Of a stretch of 64,000 bases of DNA, positions 51,768-60,607 are shown one piece after another (the first letter of the stretch is position 1; every line of letters starts with the position of its first letter). A program made the position numbers and the translations under genes. This DNA is from Dokdonella_A sp040005635. Lineage in GTDB: Bacteria > Pseudomonadota > Gammaproteobacteria > Xanthomonadales > Rhodanobacteraceae. Below the pieces are notes generated by a model. The model was not told where the DNA came from, ran no database searches, and saw only the letters and a list, made by a program, of their open reading frames with translations. Location: contig JBDTYM010000004.1 in NCBI GenBank assembly GCA_040005635.1, forward strand, positions 19,629 through 83,628, given 5' to 3'.

Positions 51768-53558
51768 ATGAGCCGCTACACCGCCCCGCTCGCCGATCTG
51801 CGCTTCGCGCTGTACGACGTGCTCGATGTCGAATCGGTCTACGGCCGACTGCCGGGGTGCGCGACGGCAAGTCGCGACGTCATCGACGCGGTGCTCGATG
51901 AAGCCGCGAAATTCGCCGAGCAGGTGCTCGCGCCGCTCAACCAGAGCGGCGACGCCGAAGGTTGCACATTCGACAAGGCGACCCAGAGCGTGCGCACGCC
52001 GAAGGGCTTCAAGGAGGCGTTCGCGCAGTACGTCGACGGCGGCTGGATCGGCCTCGTCGCCGACGAACGCTTCGGCGGGCAGGCGCTGCCGGAAACGCTC
52101 GGCGCGGCTTTCAAGGAGATGATCGATTCGGCCAACCTGGCCTGGGGCAACTACCCGATGCTCTCGCACGGCGCCTCCTCCGCACTCGAGCATCATGGCG
52201 AGGACTGGCAGCGCGAGGTATTCCTCAAGCCCCTCGTCAGCGGCCAGTGGACCGGCACGATGTGCTTGACCGAGGCCCATTGCGGCACCGATCTTGGCCT
52301 GCTCAAAACCAAGGCGGAGCCCGTCGCGGACGGCAGCTATCGCATCAGTGGGACGAAAATCTTCATCACCGCGGGCGAACACGATTTCGTCGACAACATC
52401 CTGCATCTGGTGCTGGCGCGGTTGCCGGATGCACCAGTTGGCGTCAAGGGCATCTCGCTGTTCCTGGTGCCGAAGTTCAAGGTCGGCAAGGATGGCGCCA
52501 TGGGCGGACGCAACACGCTCGCCTGTGGCGCGATCGAACACAAGATGGGCATCAAGGCCTCGGCCACCTGCGTCATGAACTTCGATGCCGCCGAAGGCTG
52601 GCTGGTCGGCCAGCCGAACAAGGGCCTCGCCGCGATGTTCACGATGATGAATACCGCACGGCTGGCGGTCGGCCTGCAGGGTCTCGGCCTGATGGAACGT
52701 GCGTACCAGAACTCGCTGGCTTATGCGCGCGACCGTCTGCAGATGCGCTCGCTGTCCGGGCCGAAATTCCCGGACAAGCCGGCCGATCCGCTGATCGTGC
52801 ACCCGGACGTGCGCCGCATGTTACTGACGCAGAAGGCTTTCGCCGAAGGCTGCCGCCTGCTCGGTCTGTACGCGTACCTGCAGGAAGACATCGCCAAGCA
52901 CAGCGAGGACGCCGCCGAGCGCGAACGCGCCGAAGCGCTGGTGTCGTTCCTGACGCCGATCGTCAAGGGCCTGCTGACCGAAGCCGGCATCGAATGCACC
53001 TACGAAGCCGTGCAGATCTTCGGCGGCCACGGCTACATCGTCGAACACGGCATGGAGCAACTTGCACGCGACGCGCGCATCACGACGCTGTACGAAGGCA
53101 CCACGCAAATCCAGGCGCTCGACCTGCTCGGCCGCAAGGTCATGCAGCTGCAGGGCGTCGGGCTCAAGCACTTCCTCGCCGAGATCGGCGCGTTCTGCCA
53201 GACGCGCGCGAACGATGCCGCGCTCACCGAATTCGTGCGCCCGCTCGCGCTCGCCAGCAAGGAGTGGGGCGAACTCACGCTCGATCTCGTCAAGCGCGCC
53301 GGCGCGAACCCTGACGAAATGGGCGCGGCGGCCTACGACTATCTGTTCTATTCCGGCTACATCGCGCTCGCGTACTTGTGGACGCGCAGCGTGGCGGCCG
53401 CGGACGCCTCCTCGCAAACGCAGGAATTCCGTGACGCCAAGCGACACACCGCGCGCTTCTACTTCGCGCGCCTGCTGCCGCGCATCCAGATGCATGCCGC
53501 GGCGATGCGCAGTGGCGCCGGCAATTTGTTGGACATGCCCAGCGCCCAATTCGGCTGA
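51768..53558 (+). CDS. Acyl-CoA dehydrogenase (DmdC-like long form)
   Basis: A 596-residue FAD-dependent acyl-CoA dehydrogenase with extra N- and C-terminal domains. The FAD/substrate motif CLTEAHCGTDLGLLKTKAE, FITAGEHDFVDNI and the catalytic Glu443 in YEGTTQIQALDLLGRKV are readable. Length and C-terminal extension match the DmdC/AidB-like subfamily, which handles medium or methylmercapto-acyl-CoA. Start at ATG 51768 with GGAG seven bases upstream. No other beta-oxidation genes are adjacent. Confidence 0.92.
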   Translation: MSRYTAPLADLRFALYDVLDVESVYGRLPGCATASRDVIDAVLDEAAKFAEQVLAPLNQSGDAEGCTFDKATQSVRTPKGFKEAFAQYVDGGWIGLVADERFGGQALPETLGAAFKEMIDSANLAWGNYPMLSHGASSALEHHGEDWQREVFLKPLVSGQWTGTMCLTEAHCGTDLGLLKTKAEPVADGSYRISGTKIFITAGEHDFVDNILHLVLARLPDAPVGVKGISLFLVPKFKVGKDGAMGGRNTLACGAIEHKMGIKASATCVMNFDAAEGWLVGQPNKGLAAMFTMMNTARLAVGLQGLGLMERAYQNSLAYARDRLQMRSLSGPKFPDKPADPLIVHPDVRRMLLTQKAFAEGCRLLGLYAYLQEDIAKHSEDAAERERAEALVSFLTPIVKGLLTEAGIECTYEAVQIFGGHGYIVEHGMEQLARDARITTLYEGTTQIQALDLLGRKVMQLQGVGLKHFLAEIGAFCQTRANDAALTEFVRPLALASKEWGELTLDLVKRAGANPDEMGAAAYDYLFYSGYIALAYLWTRSVAAADASSQTQEFRDAKRHTARFYFARLLPRIQMHAAAMRSGAGNLLDMPSAQFG

Positions 53559-53762
53559 GCGCGCCCGCGCCCGCGCCGCAGGGGGCACGGGCAGCAAGTA
53601 GACTGCTGCAGCGCGTTCGGCGGCGCAGCATCGCCGACAAATCGACAATGCTAGGATGCCCACGGGGATCGGCTGGGATGATGCGTACGCAGGGAAGGAT
53701 CGGTCCGGAAAACGGGCCGGTGCCCCAGGGCGAAATCAACCGTATGAATCAGGGGGTCCGCG

Positions 53763-54059
53763 ATGGAGCAATATCTTCCTCTCATCATCCAATTGATCGC
53801 TGGGGCGATCGGCGGCAATGCGGCAGGCGCCGCAGCGAAGAACGTCAGCCTCGGCGGAGTCGGCAACACGGTCGCTGGTGCGATCGGCGGCGGCGTCTTG
53901 GGCCAGTTGCTGCAGATGGTGCTGCCCATGCTGGCCGGTGCGACCGGCGGTAGCCTCGATATCGGCGCGATCGCGGGCAATCTGGTAGGTGGTGGGGTGG
54001 CCGGTGCTGTTGTCACCGCCATTGTCGGCCTGATCAAGAACAAGATGGCGGCCAGGTAA
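53763..54059 (+). CDS. Glycine-zipper membrane protein
   Basis: A 98-residue, very hydrophobic, Gly/Ala-rich protein beginning MEQYLPLIIQLIAGAIGGNA with repeated GGxxG motifs (GNTVAGAIGGGVLGQL, GNLVGGGVAGAVVTAIVGL), probably two or three helices of the glycine-zipper type, ending with a basic tail NKMAAR. GGGGG upstream gives a good ribosome binding site. Related small proteins occur in envelopes of many bacteria; function unknown. Confidence 0.7.
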   Translation: MEQYLPLIIQLIAGAIGGNAAGAAAKNVSLGGVGNTVAGAIGGGVLGQLLQMVLPMLAGATGGSLDIGAIAGNLVGGGVAGAVVTAIVGLIKNKMAAR

Positions 54060-54115
54060 CAGCCTGAGAATCCTGTGGGCGCACGGAAGCGCCCGCAAAC
54101 GCGAGCCCCGTTCCG

Positions 54116-54595
54116 ATGGAATCCGTTGCCGACTTTCACATTCGCCTCGCGCGTGCCGACGATGACGAATTCATCCTCGGTCTGATCGGCCGATTCGTCG
54201 AATTCGAGTTGCCGGCATGGCGCAAGCGCAGCGAATGCGCGCACGGCATCCGCGCGGATGTCGCCAGGCATTTGCGCGAGCAACCGGCTGGTACGCACTT
54301 CTTCGTCGCCGAGGATGGCGACGCGGCGCTGATGGGTTTTCTGCACCTGCAGACGACCGCGGACTATTTCACCGGGGCGCAGAATTGCCACATCGCCGAT
54401 CTTGCGGTCGCGCCGGAGCGCGATGGCCAGGGGGTCGGCAGTCTGCTGTTGAAATTCGCGGAAGACTGGGCGAAACAGCACCGCTGCCGCCACCTCACGC
54501 TGGCGGTGTTTCCCGGCAATGAACGCGCGCGTGCCCTTTACGAGCGACATGGTTACGGTATCGACGTGCTGCGCATGGCAAAACCGGTGCGATGA
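54116..54595 (+). CDS. GNAT-family N-acetyltransferase
   Basis: A 159-residue GNAT: acetyl-CoA loop LAVAPERDGQGVGSLLLKFA (variant of the RxxGxG/A motif: RDGQGVG), strand FFVAEDGDAALMGFLHLQT, and C-terminal FPGNERARALYERHGYGID. Substrate unknown. The gene follows the glycine-zipper gene by 56 bases, within which GGGCGC/GCGCCC can pair. Confidence 0.85.
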   Translation: MESVADFHIRLARADDDEFILGLIGRFVEFELPAWRKRSECAHGIRADVARHLREQPAGTHFFVAEDGDAALMGFLHLQTTADYFTGAQNCHIADLAVAPERDGQGVGSLLLKFAEDWAKQHRCRHLTLAVFPGNERARALYERHGYGIDVLRMAKPVR

Positions 54596-54948
54596 GGACA
54601 GCAGCCGGCGCGAACCGCTCGGCACGCAGGAGCCAACGCACGGGGCAACCCTCTCCGCACCGCCGAGAACGGAGAGGGTCGCCAAAGACACCGCGCGTGA
54701 CGCCGCAGTGCCACCATGCCCTTGAGTCACGCCCGCAACGGCGTGCACGATGCGCCAAGGCCGCGGATTAGAGCGGGTCGCTGCGCGCACGCGCCATACG
54801 GGAATGCCCTAGCTAGGGTCGACCCGAGGTCACCCCGCCGAGCCGCTGCTGCGGTGTTAACCGAACGTCAACCTTTTGGTCTATGCTCCGGCGCCAAGTA
54901 CGTGTTCGCTGCTGCAGCGGCCGGTCCGCTGCCTCATACGGAGGCGCG
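54596..54948. other. Gene-free interval with one long hairpin
   Basis: No coding sequence is supportable. CCCTCTCCG (54649-54657) and CGGAGAGGG (54670-54678) form a 9-bp stem without a U-tract, resembling the tracts in the infC-rpmI spacer. The GC content drops near 54850-54895 (GTTAACCGAACGTCAACCTT), where a promoter for the HNH gene could lie. Confidence 0.4.
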
Positions 54949-55542
54949 ATGCTTGCGGAAATTCGAATGGCGGGTGATATCCACAGTACCCGCGTGCTGT
55001 CGCTGGATTCCACCGGACGCATCCTCGACTGGATGAGCTGGCAGGACACCGTCTGCCTGTATGTGCGCGATGCGGTCGCCTGGACGCTCGGCGATCCCTG
55101 CCTGACGATTCATGGCGGCATGAACCGCTTGACCGGCGCACAGAGCCTGCTGCAGCTGCACCCGATCGTTGCCAGTTCCGGTCATGCGCGTCCTGCTGCA
55201 ATCGATCCGGCACCGGCGCTGACGAATGTCGCGCTGTTCGCGCGCGACCGCATGCTGTGCCTGTACTGCGGCAATCATTTCCATCGGGGCGAGCTGACTC
55301 GCGACCATGTGATTCCGGTCTCCAAGGGAGGTCGCGACATCTGGTCGAACGTGGTGACCGCCTGCTGGTCGTGCAATGTCAGAAAGGGCAACCGCACGCC
55401 GCAACAAGCCGGCATGCCGCTGCTGGCAGTGCCATACCGCCCGAGCTGGGTCGAGCACTTGATCCTTTCCAACCGCAATATCCTTGCCGATCAGATGGAC
55501 TTCCTCGTCAGCCATCTGCCGAAGAGTCGGCGCGCGAGCTAG
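54949..55542 (+). CDS. HNH endonuclease
   Basis: A 197-residue protein with a C-terminal HNH nuclease domain. Zinc and catalytic residues are in CLYCGNHFHRGELTRDHVIP (CxxC, DH with His120), SKGGRDIWSNVV (Asn) and TACWSCNVRKGN (CxxC). The N-terminal half (MLAEIRMAGDIHSTRVLSLD and the TGRILDWMSWQDTV segment) matches the family found in many bacterial genomes as a stand-alone HNH protein, possibly in DNA repair. GGAGG before ATG 54949 sets the start. No mobile-element genes surround it. Confidence 0.9.
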   Translation: MLAEIRMAGDIHSTRVLSLDSTGRILDWMSWQDTVCLYVRDAVAWTLGDPCLTIHGGMNRLTGAQSLLQLHPIVASSGHARPAAIDPAPALTNVALFARDRMLCLYCGNHFHRGELTRDHVIPVSKGGRDIWSNVVTACWSCNVRKGNRTPQQAGMPLLAVPYRPSWVEHLILSNRNILADQMDFLVSHLPKSRRAS

Positions 55543-55616
55543 TGCGGCGACCGCAACGGATGTAGCCGGCTGCAGCAGCCTGAGCGACACTAGCGCCCCT
55601 TCCGGCGCACGCTTCG

Positions 55617-57980
55617 ATGGAATCCCGCAGGGTTTATCGTTTCGGAGATTTTCTGCTGCGCCCCGCCGCACGCGATCTGCAGCACGCGGGGGCAGACGTC
55701 AGTCTGCCTTCGCGCGCATTTGACTGCCTCGTCTACCTGGTCGAGCATCGCGACCGCGCGGTCGGCCGCGACGAGCTGGCTGCCGCCATCTGGGGTCGCG
55801 CCGACATCAGCGACGCCCAGCTCAGCCAGACCGTGCGTCACGCGCGACGCGCGATCGGCGACGACGGCAACGATCAAGCACTCGTTCGCACCATTCAGAA
55901 GTTCGGTTACCGCTGGGTCGCAGACACGCGCGCGTGCGAAGAGGTTGCCCGGGCCGGGGCGGTCAGCGTGCATGCGCGGGCGGAACCGCCCGAACGCGCT
56001 GACATTGCGCAGGCGCCGACCGCCGTTGCGACGGCTGCGAACCCAACCAAAAGACGGCTTGTTCCCTGGCTGGCCGCGGCACTCGCGGTGTGCGTAATCG
56101 CTGGCATATGGATCACGCGAAGCACGCCACCCGCCTCTCAGCCGACCAACAAGACGGTGTTTGTCCTGCCGGTTGACGTTGGCCAAGCCGGCGGCCAGGA
56201 CTGGATCCGTCTCGGCGCGATGGACCTGGTCGCCAAGCGCATGCGCGAAGCCGGCGCGCCGGTGCCAACCAGCGAAAGCACGCTGGCGCTGTTGGGGGCG
56301 GAGCATCCGAGCGATGCCGCGCAGCTGCGCGATCGCATGGACGCCGAATGGGTCATCGACAGCGATGCGCAGCGCACGGCCGACGGCTGGCGCGTGCGCA
56401 TGCGCGCACAGGGCGCACATGGCAGGTCGTTCACCGCCGAGAATCACGCGGCCGACCCGCTCGACGCCTTTCGCGCCAGCGCCGATAGCCTGCTCGAGCA
56501 GCTCGGCTACGCGCCGCCAACGCCGCCGCCCGGCGGCAATTCGCTGGCGGAGATCGAGCAGCGCGCCCAGGCGGCGTTGCTCGAGAACGACATCGACGGC
56601 GCGCGTCGCATCCTGCTCGAGGCTGCCGATGGCGCGCGCAACGAACCGGAACTGCGCTACCAACTGGCGCTGGTCGATTATCGCGCCGGCAATTTCGCCG
56701 AGGTGGAGCGATCCCTGCGCAGTCTGCTCGCGGACGAATCGACCAGTGGCAATCCGCTGCTGCAGGCACGCGCCCACTATCGTCTGGGCGCGGTCGACAT
56801 GATGAGCGATGCGGCCGCGGCAGCCGAGAGCGAGTTCGACCAGGCGCTGTCCCTGCTCGATTCTCGGCGCGACGCGCTCGACTATGGCCAGGCCCTCAGT
56901 GGTCGCAGTTCGGCGCGCATTACGCTGGGACACTACGACGAAGGCCTGCGCGATCTCGGACAAGCACGCATCCGCCTCGAGCAGGCCGGCGATGCACTCG
57001 CCCTCGCCCGCCTCGACCTGACCTTCGGCGGCGTCGAACTTCTGCGCGGACGGCCTGGCCAGGCGGTGCCGGCGCTGCAAAAAGCGCTTGCCGAACTGGA
57101 ACGTCTCGGCGCGGTCAACGAACGCCTGCACGGCTATTCCCTGCTGGTCGAGAGCCAGATGCTGCTGCTCGACTACACCGCGGCGACGGCGAGCAACGAG
57201 GCTGCGATCGCGCTGCTGCCGCGGATCAGCGAGAAACTCCATCGCGCCGAAACCCTGATCGACCACGTCAATCTGTTGCTGACGCGCGGCGACTGGAAAG
57301 CGGCGGTGGACGCGCTCGCCGAACTCGATGCGCTGGATATGCCAGCGAACACGCGCGCGTCCGGATTGCGTGATGCGGCGCATGCCGAGCTGGCCTGGCA
57401 GCGCGCTGATGCGCAGACGGCATTCGCACGGGCTGACGCGGCGGTGACGGCATTGCCCGCGAACGAGAGCGCGCGCAGCGCGGCCATGCTCCTGTTGCGT
57501 CAGCGCGCGGCGCAGCGGCTCGGCAAGCCTGCGCCGGCGCTGCCGGATGCAGACCGGAACGGACCGATGGCCACCGCGCCGCCCGCGGCGTCCTCGCTCG
57601 CGATCGCCCGCGCAGAGGCAAAACTGCATGAGCATGACGCGACCGCTGCCGAGGCACTCTACCGGCAAGCGCTGGCTCAGGCCGAGAGCTCAGCGATTCC
57701 GCAGGCCCTGCTGATCGTCGCTGACTCTTATGTGTCGTTCCTTCTGAGCGCGGGCCGCAACGAGGAAGCAGGCGGGCTGGCGGGTCGCCTGGCACCGATC
57801 GCCGTGCAGGATTTCAGCTTTGCCCTGCTCGAAACCCGCCTGCACCAGGCCGAAGGTGAGGTGCAAGCCTGGACCGTGGCGCTGAACCGTGCCGAAGGCC
57901 TGGCAGGCCAGCGACCGATTCCTTCGCAGCTGCGCACACCGCCGCTACCGTCGCGCAAACTGCAAGTCACGATGCCGTAG
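55617..57980 (+). CDS. CadC-like transmembrane transcriptional regulator with TPR-like repeats
   Basis: A 787-residue protein. An OmpR-type winged-helix domain (about 8-105; PSRAFDCLVYLVEHRDRAVG, QTVRHARRAIGDDG, VRTIQKFGYRW) is cytoplasmic. It is followed by a linker, one transmembrane helix (about 143-162, LVPWLAAALAVCVIAGIWIT), a periplasmic domain and a long helical-repeat region (about 320-780) with TPR-like pairs. Such ToxR/CadC-type regulators sense periplasmic signals through the C-terminal domain. The start at ATG 55617 has no strong ribosome binding site. The secreted protein gene follows 200 bases downstream and might be a target (inference). Confidence 0.85.
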   Translation: MESRRVYRFGDFLLRPAARDLQHAGADVSLPSRAFDCLVYLVEHRDRAVGRDELAAAIWGRADISDAQLSQTVRHARRAIGDDGNDQALVRTIQKFGYRWVADTRACEEVARAGAVSVHARAEPPERADIAQAPTAVATAANPTKRRLVPWLAAALAVCVIAGIWITRSTPPASQPTNKTVFVLPVDVGQAGGQDWIRLGAMDLVAKRMREAGAPVPTSESTLALLGAEHPSDAAQLRDRMDAEWVIDSDAQRTADGWRVRMRAQGAHGRSFTAENHAADPLDAFRASADSLLEQLGYAPPTPPPGGNSLAEIEQRAQAALLENDIDGARRILLEAADGARNEPELRYQLALVDYRAGNFAEVERSLRSLLADESTSGNPLLQARAHYRLGAVDMMSDAAAAAESEFDQALSLLDSRRDALDYGQALSGRSSARITLGHYDEGLRDLGQARIRLEQAGDALALARLDLTFGGVELLRGRPGQAVPALQKALAELERLGAVNERLHGYSLLVESQMLLLDYTAATASNEAAIALLPRISEKLHRAETLIDHVNLLLTRGDWKAAVDALAELDALDMPANTRASGLRDAAHAELAWQRADAQTAFARADAAVTALPANESARSAAMLLLRQRAAQRLGKPAPALPDADRNGPMATAPPAASSLAIARAEAKLHEHDATAAEALYRQALAQAESSAIPQALLIVADSYVSFLLSAGRNEEAGGLAGRLAPIAVQDFSFALLETRLHQAEGEVQAWTVALNRAEGLAGQRPIPSQLRTPPLPSRKLQVTMP

Positions 57981-58044
57981 ACGCCAGTGGCGTGGCGATC
58001 TCGCCGCGCTGCCCGGTGCTTGCCGCACAGACCCTTGATCGACA

Positions 58045-58064
58045 GCGGTTTATGCACAAACCGC
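58045..58064. promoter_or_regulatory. Inverted repeat in the leader of the secreted protein gene
   Basis: GCGGTTT-ATGCAC-AAACCGC is a perfect 7-bp inverted repeat 117 bases upstream of the start of the secreted protein. Without a U-tract it is more likely a protein-binding site or a small mRNA hairpin than a terminator. Confidence 0.35.
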
Positions 58065-58180
58065 AAGACAGTTGTCAGCAATACGACAAGCAACCGGACG
58101 TGGAATCGACAAGGCTGGGTGAGAGCGCGAATCGGCCCTGGCGGGTCGTCGCGCCGTCCACCTGGGAGGCCACTTCGTCC

Positions 58181-60418
58181 ATGCATATCACCTTGTCCAA
58201 ACTGCTGCTCGCGACCGCGCTCGGTCTCGTTGCAGCCGATTCCTACGCCGACGGCATCGTGCTCGTCCGCACGGTCGGCACCGATCTCTCGGCCGGCGCC
58301 TGCGGCACCGATTCAGCGCTGACGGTCGAGACCGGCACCCAGGTCAACTTCTGTTATCGGGTGACCAATCAGTCCAGCATCCCGCTGGTCTACCAGTCGC
58401 TCGAATCGGCCGAATACGGCCAGCTGCTGAGCTATGCGCCGATCACGCTGCAGCCGGGCGCGAGCTATCAGTTCAACGATATCCGGATAGTCGCAACCGA
58501 CGTCAACGACGATGCGACCTGGACGGCCGACAATCAGTTCGCCGACTACTCCTTCGCCATCAGCCCGAGCGGACAAGCCTTCGAGGACATCAGTGCGACC
58601 GGCGCTTCTCCACCGGCCGCTGGATTCGATCTCGGCTTCGACTTCGACTACTACGGCGAAACGCAGACGCAAGGCTTCATGTACGACGGCGAATTCGGCT
58701 TCAGCACGAGCTTCGCGCCCGCCTTCCAGAACGCTTCACTGCCCGGGCCGTTCATCGGCAAAGGCATTTTTCCTTATTGGGACGAATGGACCGGTCCGAT
58801 CTTCGGCCCGCTGTATTTCGAAACGCGCGGCAGCGCACCGAATCGCCGCCTGATCGCACAGTGGCAGGACAATTGCCTGCAGGAAGCCTACAACTTCATC
58901 GACTGCACCGCCCCGATGACGTATGAAATGGTGCTGTACGAAGGCAGCAACCAGATCGCCTTCGTCTACGCGCAGCTGAGTGGCGCCGCGCTGCCGCCGG
59001 TCGATGCGAATGGCGGCGGTGCAACCGTCGGTTTGAGCTACGACGACGCGCGTGCAGTGCAGGTCGGCTACAACCAATCGATACTCAGCGATGGCATGTC
59101 GATCCTGTTCACCCCGACGACCTTCCAGCGCTACACCGCGTCCGCCTCGGTGACTGTGCAAGTGGCAAGTGCCGCAGCCACGGTGTCCGCCGATTCCCTC
59201 TCGGTCGGTGTGGCGGTGGGCGCCAGCACCAGCAGCCAGCTCGCGATCGGCAACAGCGGCACGCTGGATCTGATCTGGCAACTCGATCCGACACTGGCCT
59301 CGAACAGCCATTTTCCGGCTCATCCGCGCACAAGTCCGGCGCCGACGTCCGCTACGACGACCGCCGCTCACCTCTACCGTTCGAGCTGGCAATCGCTACC
59401 GTATCTGGCCGCACCGCATCGCGCCTTGCCCTCCGACGCGCTGAGCCTGCCGGCGCTCGGCACGACGACGGCCTCCGACGGCACCCTCGGCTTCGTCAGC
59501 CTGGATATCAACGCGCCGGGAACGCTCACGGCGATTGCCGCCAACAATGGTCTGGACATCGACGCGGGCGCGATTGCCGGCACCGATTTCGCGCATTACT
59601 ACGGCCTCGATTGGAGCAGCGGCGAGCTCTACCGTTTGGACGTCGCCAGCGGCGTCGCAACCGACGTCGGCCCTTCCGGCCTGGATACGGACCGCAATTG
59701 GAGCGACATGAGCTGGGATCCGATCACCGGCAAGATGTATGCGCTGGCAAGCTATCCGACGCAGCTCTACACGATCGACCTCGATAGCGGCGCCGCCACC
59801 AGCGTTGCCACGCTGACGGATTCGCCCGACGCCACCATCATTGCGATTGCGTTCAATTCGATGGGCCAGTTGTACGCGGTGGATATCCGCGGCGACCGTC
59901 TGCTCGCGGTGGACCGGATCACCGGCACCTGGGCCGTGATCGGCGCACTCGGCGTCAACCAGAACTTTGGACAAGCGCTGGCGTTCGATCGCAATACCGA
60001 TAGGTTGTACCTCGCCGGCCCCACCGTCGAAGAGGGCGGCGGCCCGTTCACTTCGAGCATGTACACCGTCGATACGCAGACCGGCCAAGCCAGCCTGATC
60101 GGCGTCATTTCGAGCGATCCGATCAACAACTCGCTGCAAAGCATGGGCATCGAGAGCAACAGCCCGTGCGAAGCACTGAGCGCCGTGCCCTGGCTGACTG
60201 TTTCGCCGACGTCCGGCACCACCGCTCCCGGCGCGAGCGACAACGTGACCGTCGGCTTCGACGCGTCGGCACTGACGCCGGGTCATTACTCGGCCGTGCT
60301 ATGCCTCGCCAGCAACGACCCGGTGAAGCCGAGCATCCGTGTGCCGGTCTATCTCGAGGTCAATCCCCTCGACCGCATCTTCGCCGACGGCTTCGACGGT
60401 ACGCCGGGCCGCGACTGA
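58181..60418 (+). CDS. Large secreted beta-rich protein with terminal GFDG motif
   Basis: A 745-residue exported protein: signal peptide MHITLSKLLLATALGLVAADSYA, then an N-terminal beta-sandwich (about 25-370), a propeller-like middle part (about 440-660, with MSWDPITGKMYALAS and FNSMGQLYAVDIRGDRLLAV repeats) and a BACON/ASH-like Ig domain (PWLTVSPTSGTTAPGASDNV). It ends DRIFADGFDGTPGRD. The tail matches that of the S53 peptidase (DRIFANGFDGP), pointing to a shared C-terminal signal. GGGAGG upstream of ATG 58181. No enzyme motif is visible, so it is probably an adhesin or surface/secreted structural protein. Confidence 0.8.
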   Translation: MHITLSKLLLATALGLVAADSYADGIVLVRTVGTDLSAGACGTDSALTVETGTQVNFCYRVTNQSSIPLVYQSLESAEYGQLLSYAPITLQPGASYQFNDIRIVATDVNDDATWTADNQFADYSFAISPSGQAFEDISATGASPPAAGFDLGFDFDYYGETQTQGFMYDGEFGFSTSFAPAFQNASLPGPFIGKGIFPYWDEWTGPIFGPLYFETRGSAPNRRLIAQWQDNCLQEAYNFIDCTAPMTYEMVLYEGSNQIAFVYAQLSGAALPPVDANGGGATVGLSYDDARAVQVGYNQSILSDGMSILFTPTTFQRYTASASVTVQVASAAATVSADSLSVGVAVGASTSSQLAIGNSGTLDLIWQLDPTLASNSHFPAHPRTSPAPTSATTTAAHLYRSSWQSLPYLAAPHRALPSDALSLPALGTTTASDGTLGFVSLDINAPGTLTAIAANNGLDIDAGAIAGTDFAHYYGLDWSSGELYRLDVASGVATDVGPSGLDTDRNWSDMSWDPITGKMYALASYPTQLYTIDLDSGAATSVATLTDSPDATIIAIAFNSMGQLYAVDIRGDRLLAVDRITGTWAVIGALGVNQNFGQALAFDRNTDRLYLAGPTVEEGGGPFTSSMYTVDTQTGQASLIGVISSDPINNSLQSMGIESNSPCEALSAVPWLTVSPTSGTTAPGASDNVTVGFDASALTPGHYSAVLCLASNDPVKPSIRVPVYLEVNPLDRIFADGFDGTPGRD

Positions 60419-60437
60419 TTCGAGCGTTGCACGCGTC

Positions 60438-60471
60438 ACCGATCCGCCAGTGGGGAGGCCGGCGGATCGGT
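60438..60471 (+). terminator. Hairpin after the secreted protein gene
   Basis: ACCGATCCGCC (60438-60448) and GGCGGATCGGT (60461-60471) form a perfect 11-bp stem 19 bases after the stop codon. No U-tract follows, so it is a Rho-assisted terminator or mRNA stabiliser. The toxin gene begins 137 bases downstream. Confidence 0.5.
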
Positions 60472-60607
60472 GTACGCCCTGCGTCAACGAAACCTTGCTG
60501 CCATGAATGGCTAGGGTTTTCCCGGATGGCGCCAGCACGCCGGCAACGCGACACTCCCCGCCGAAGACCAGCGCCAAATGGCTGGCCTGCCATTCGCGGA
60601 GAGTGTC

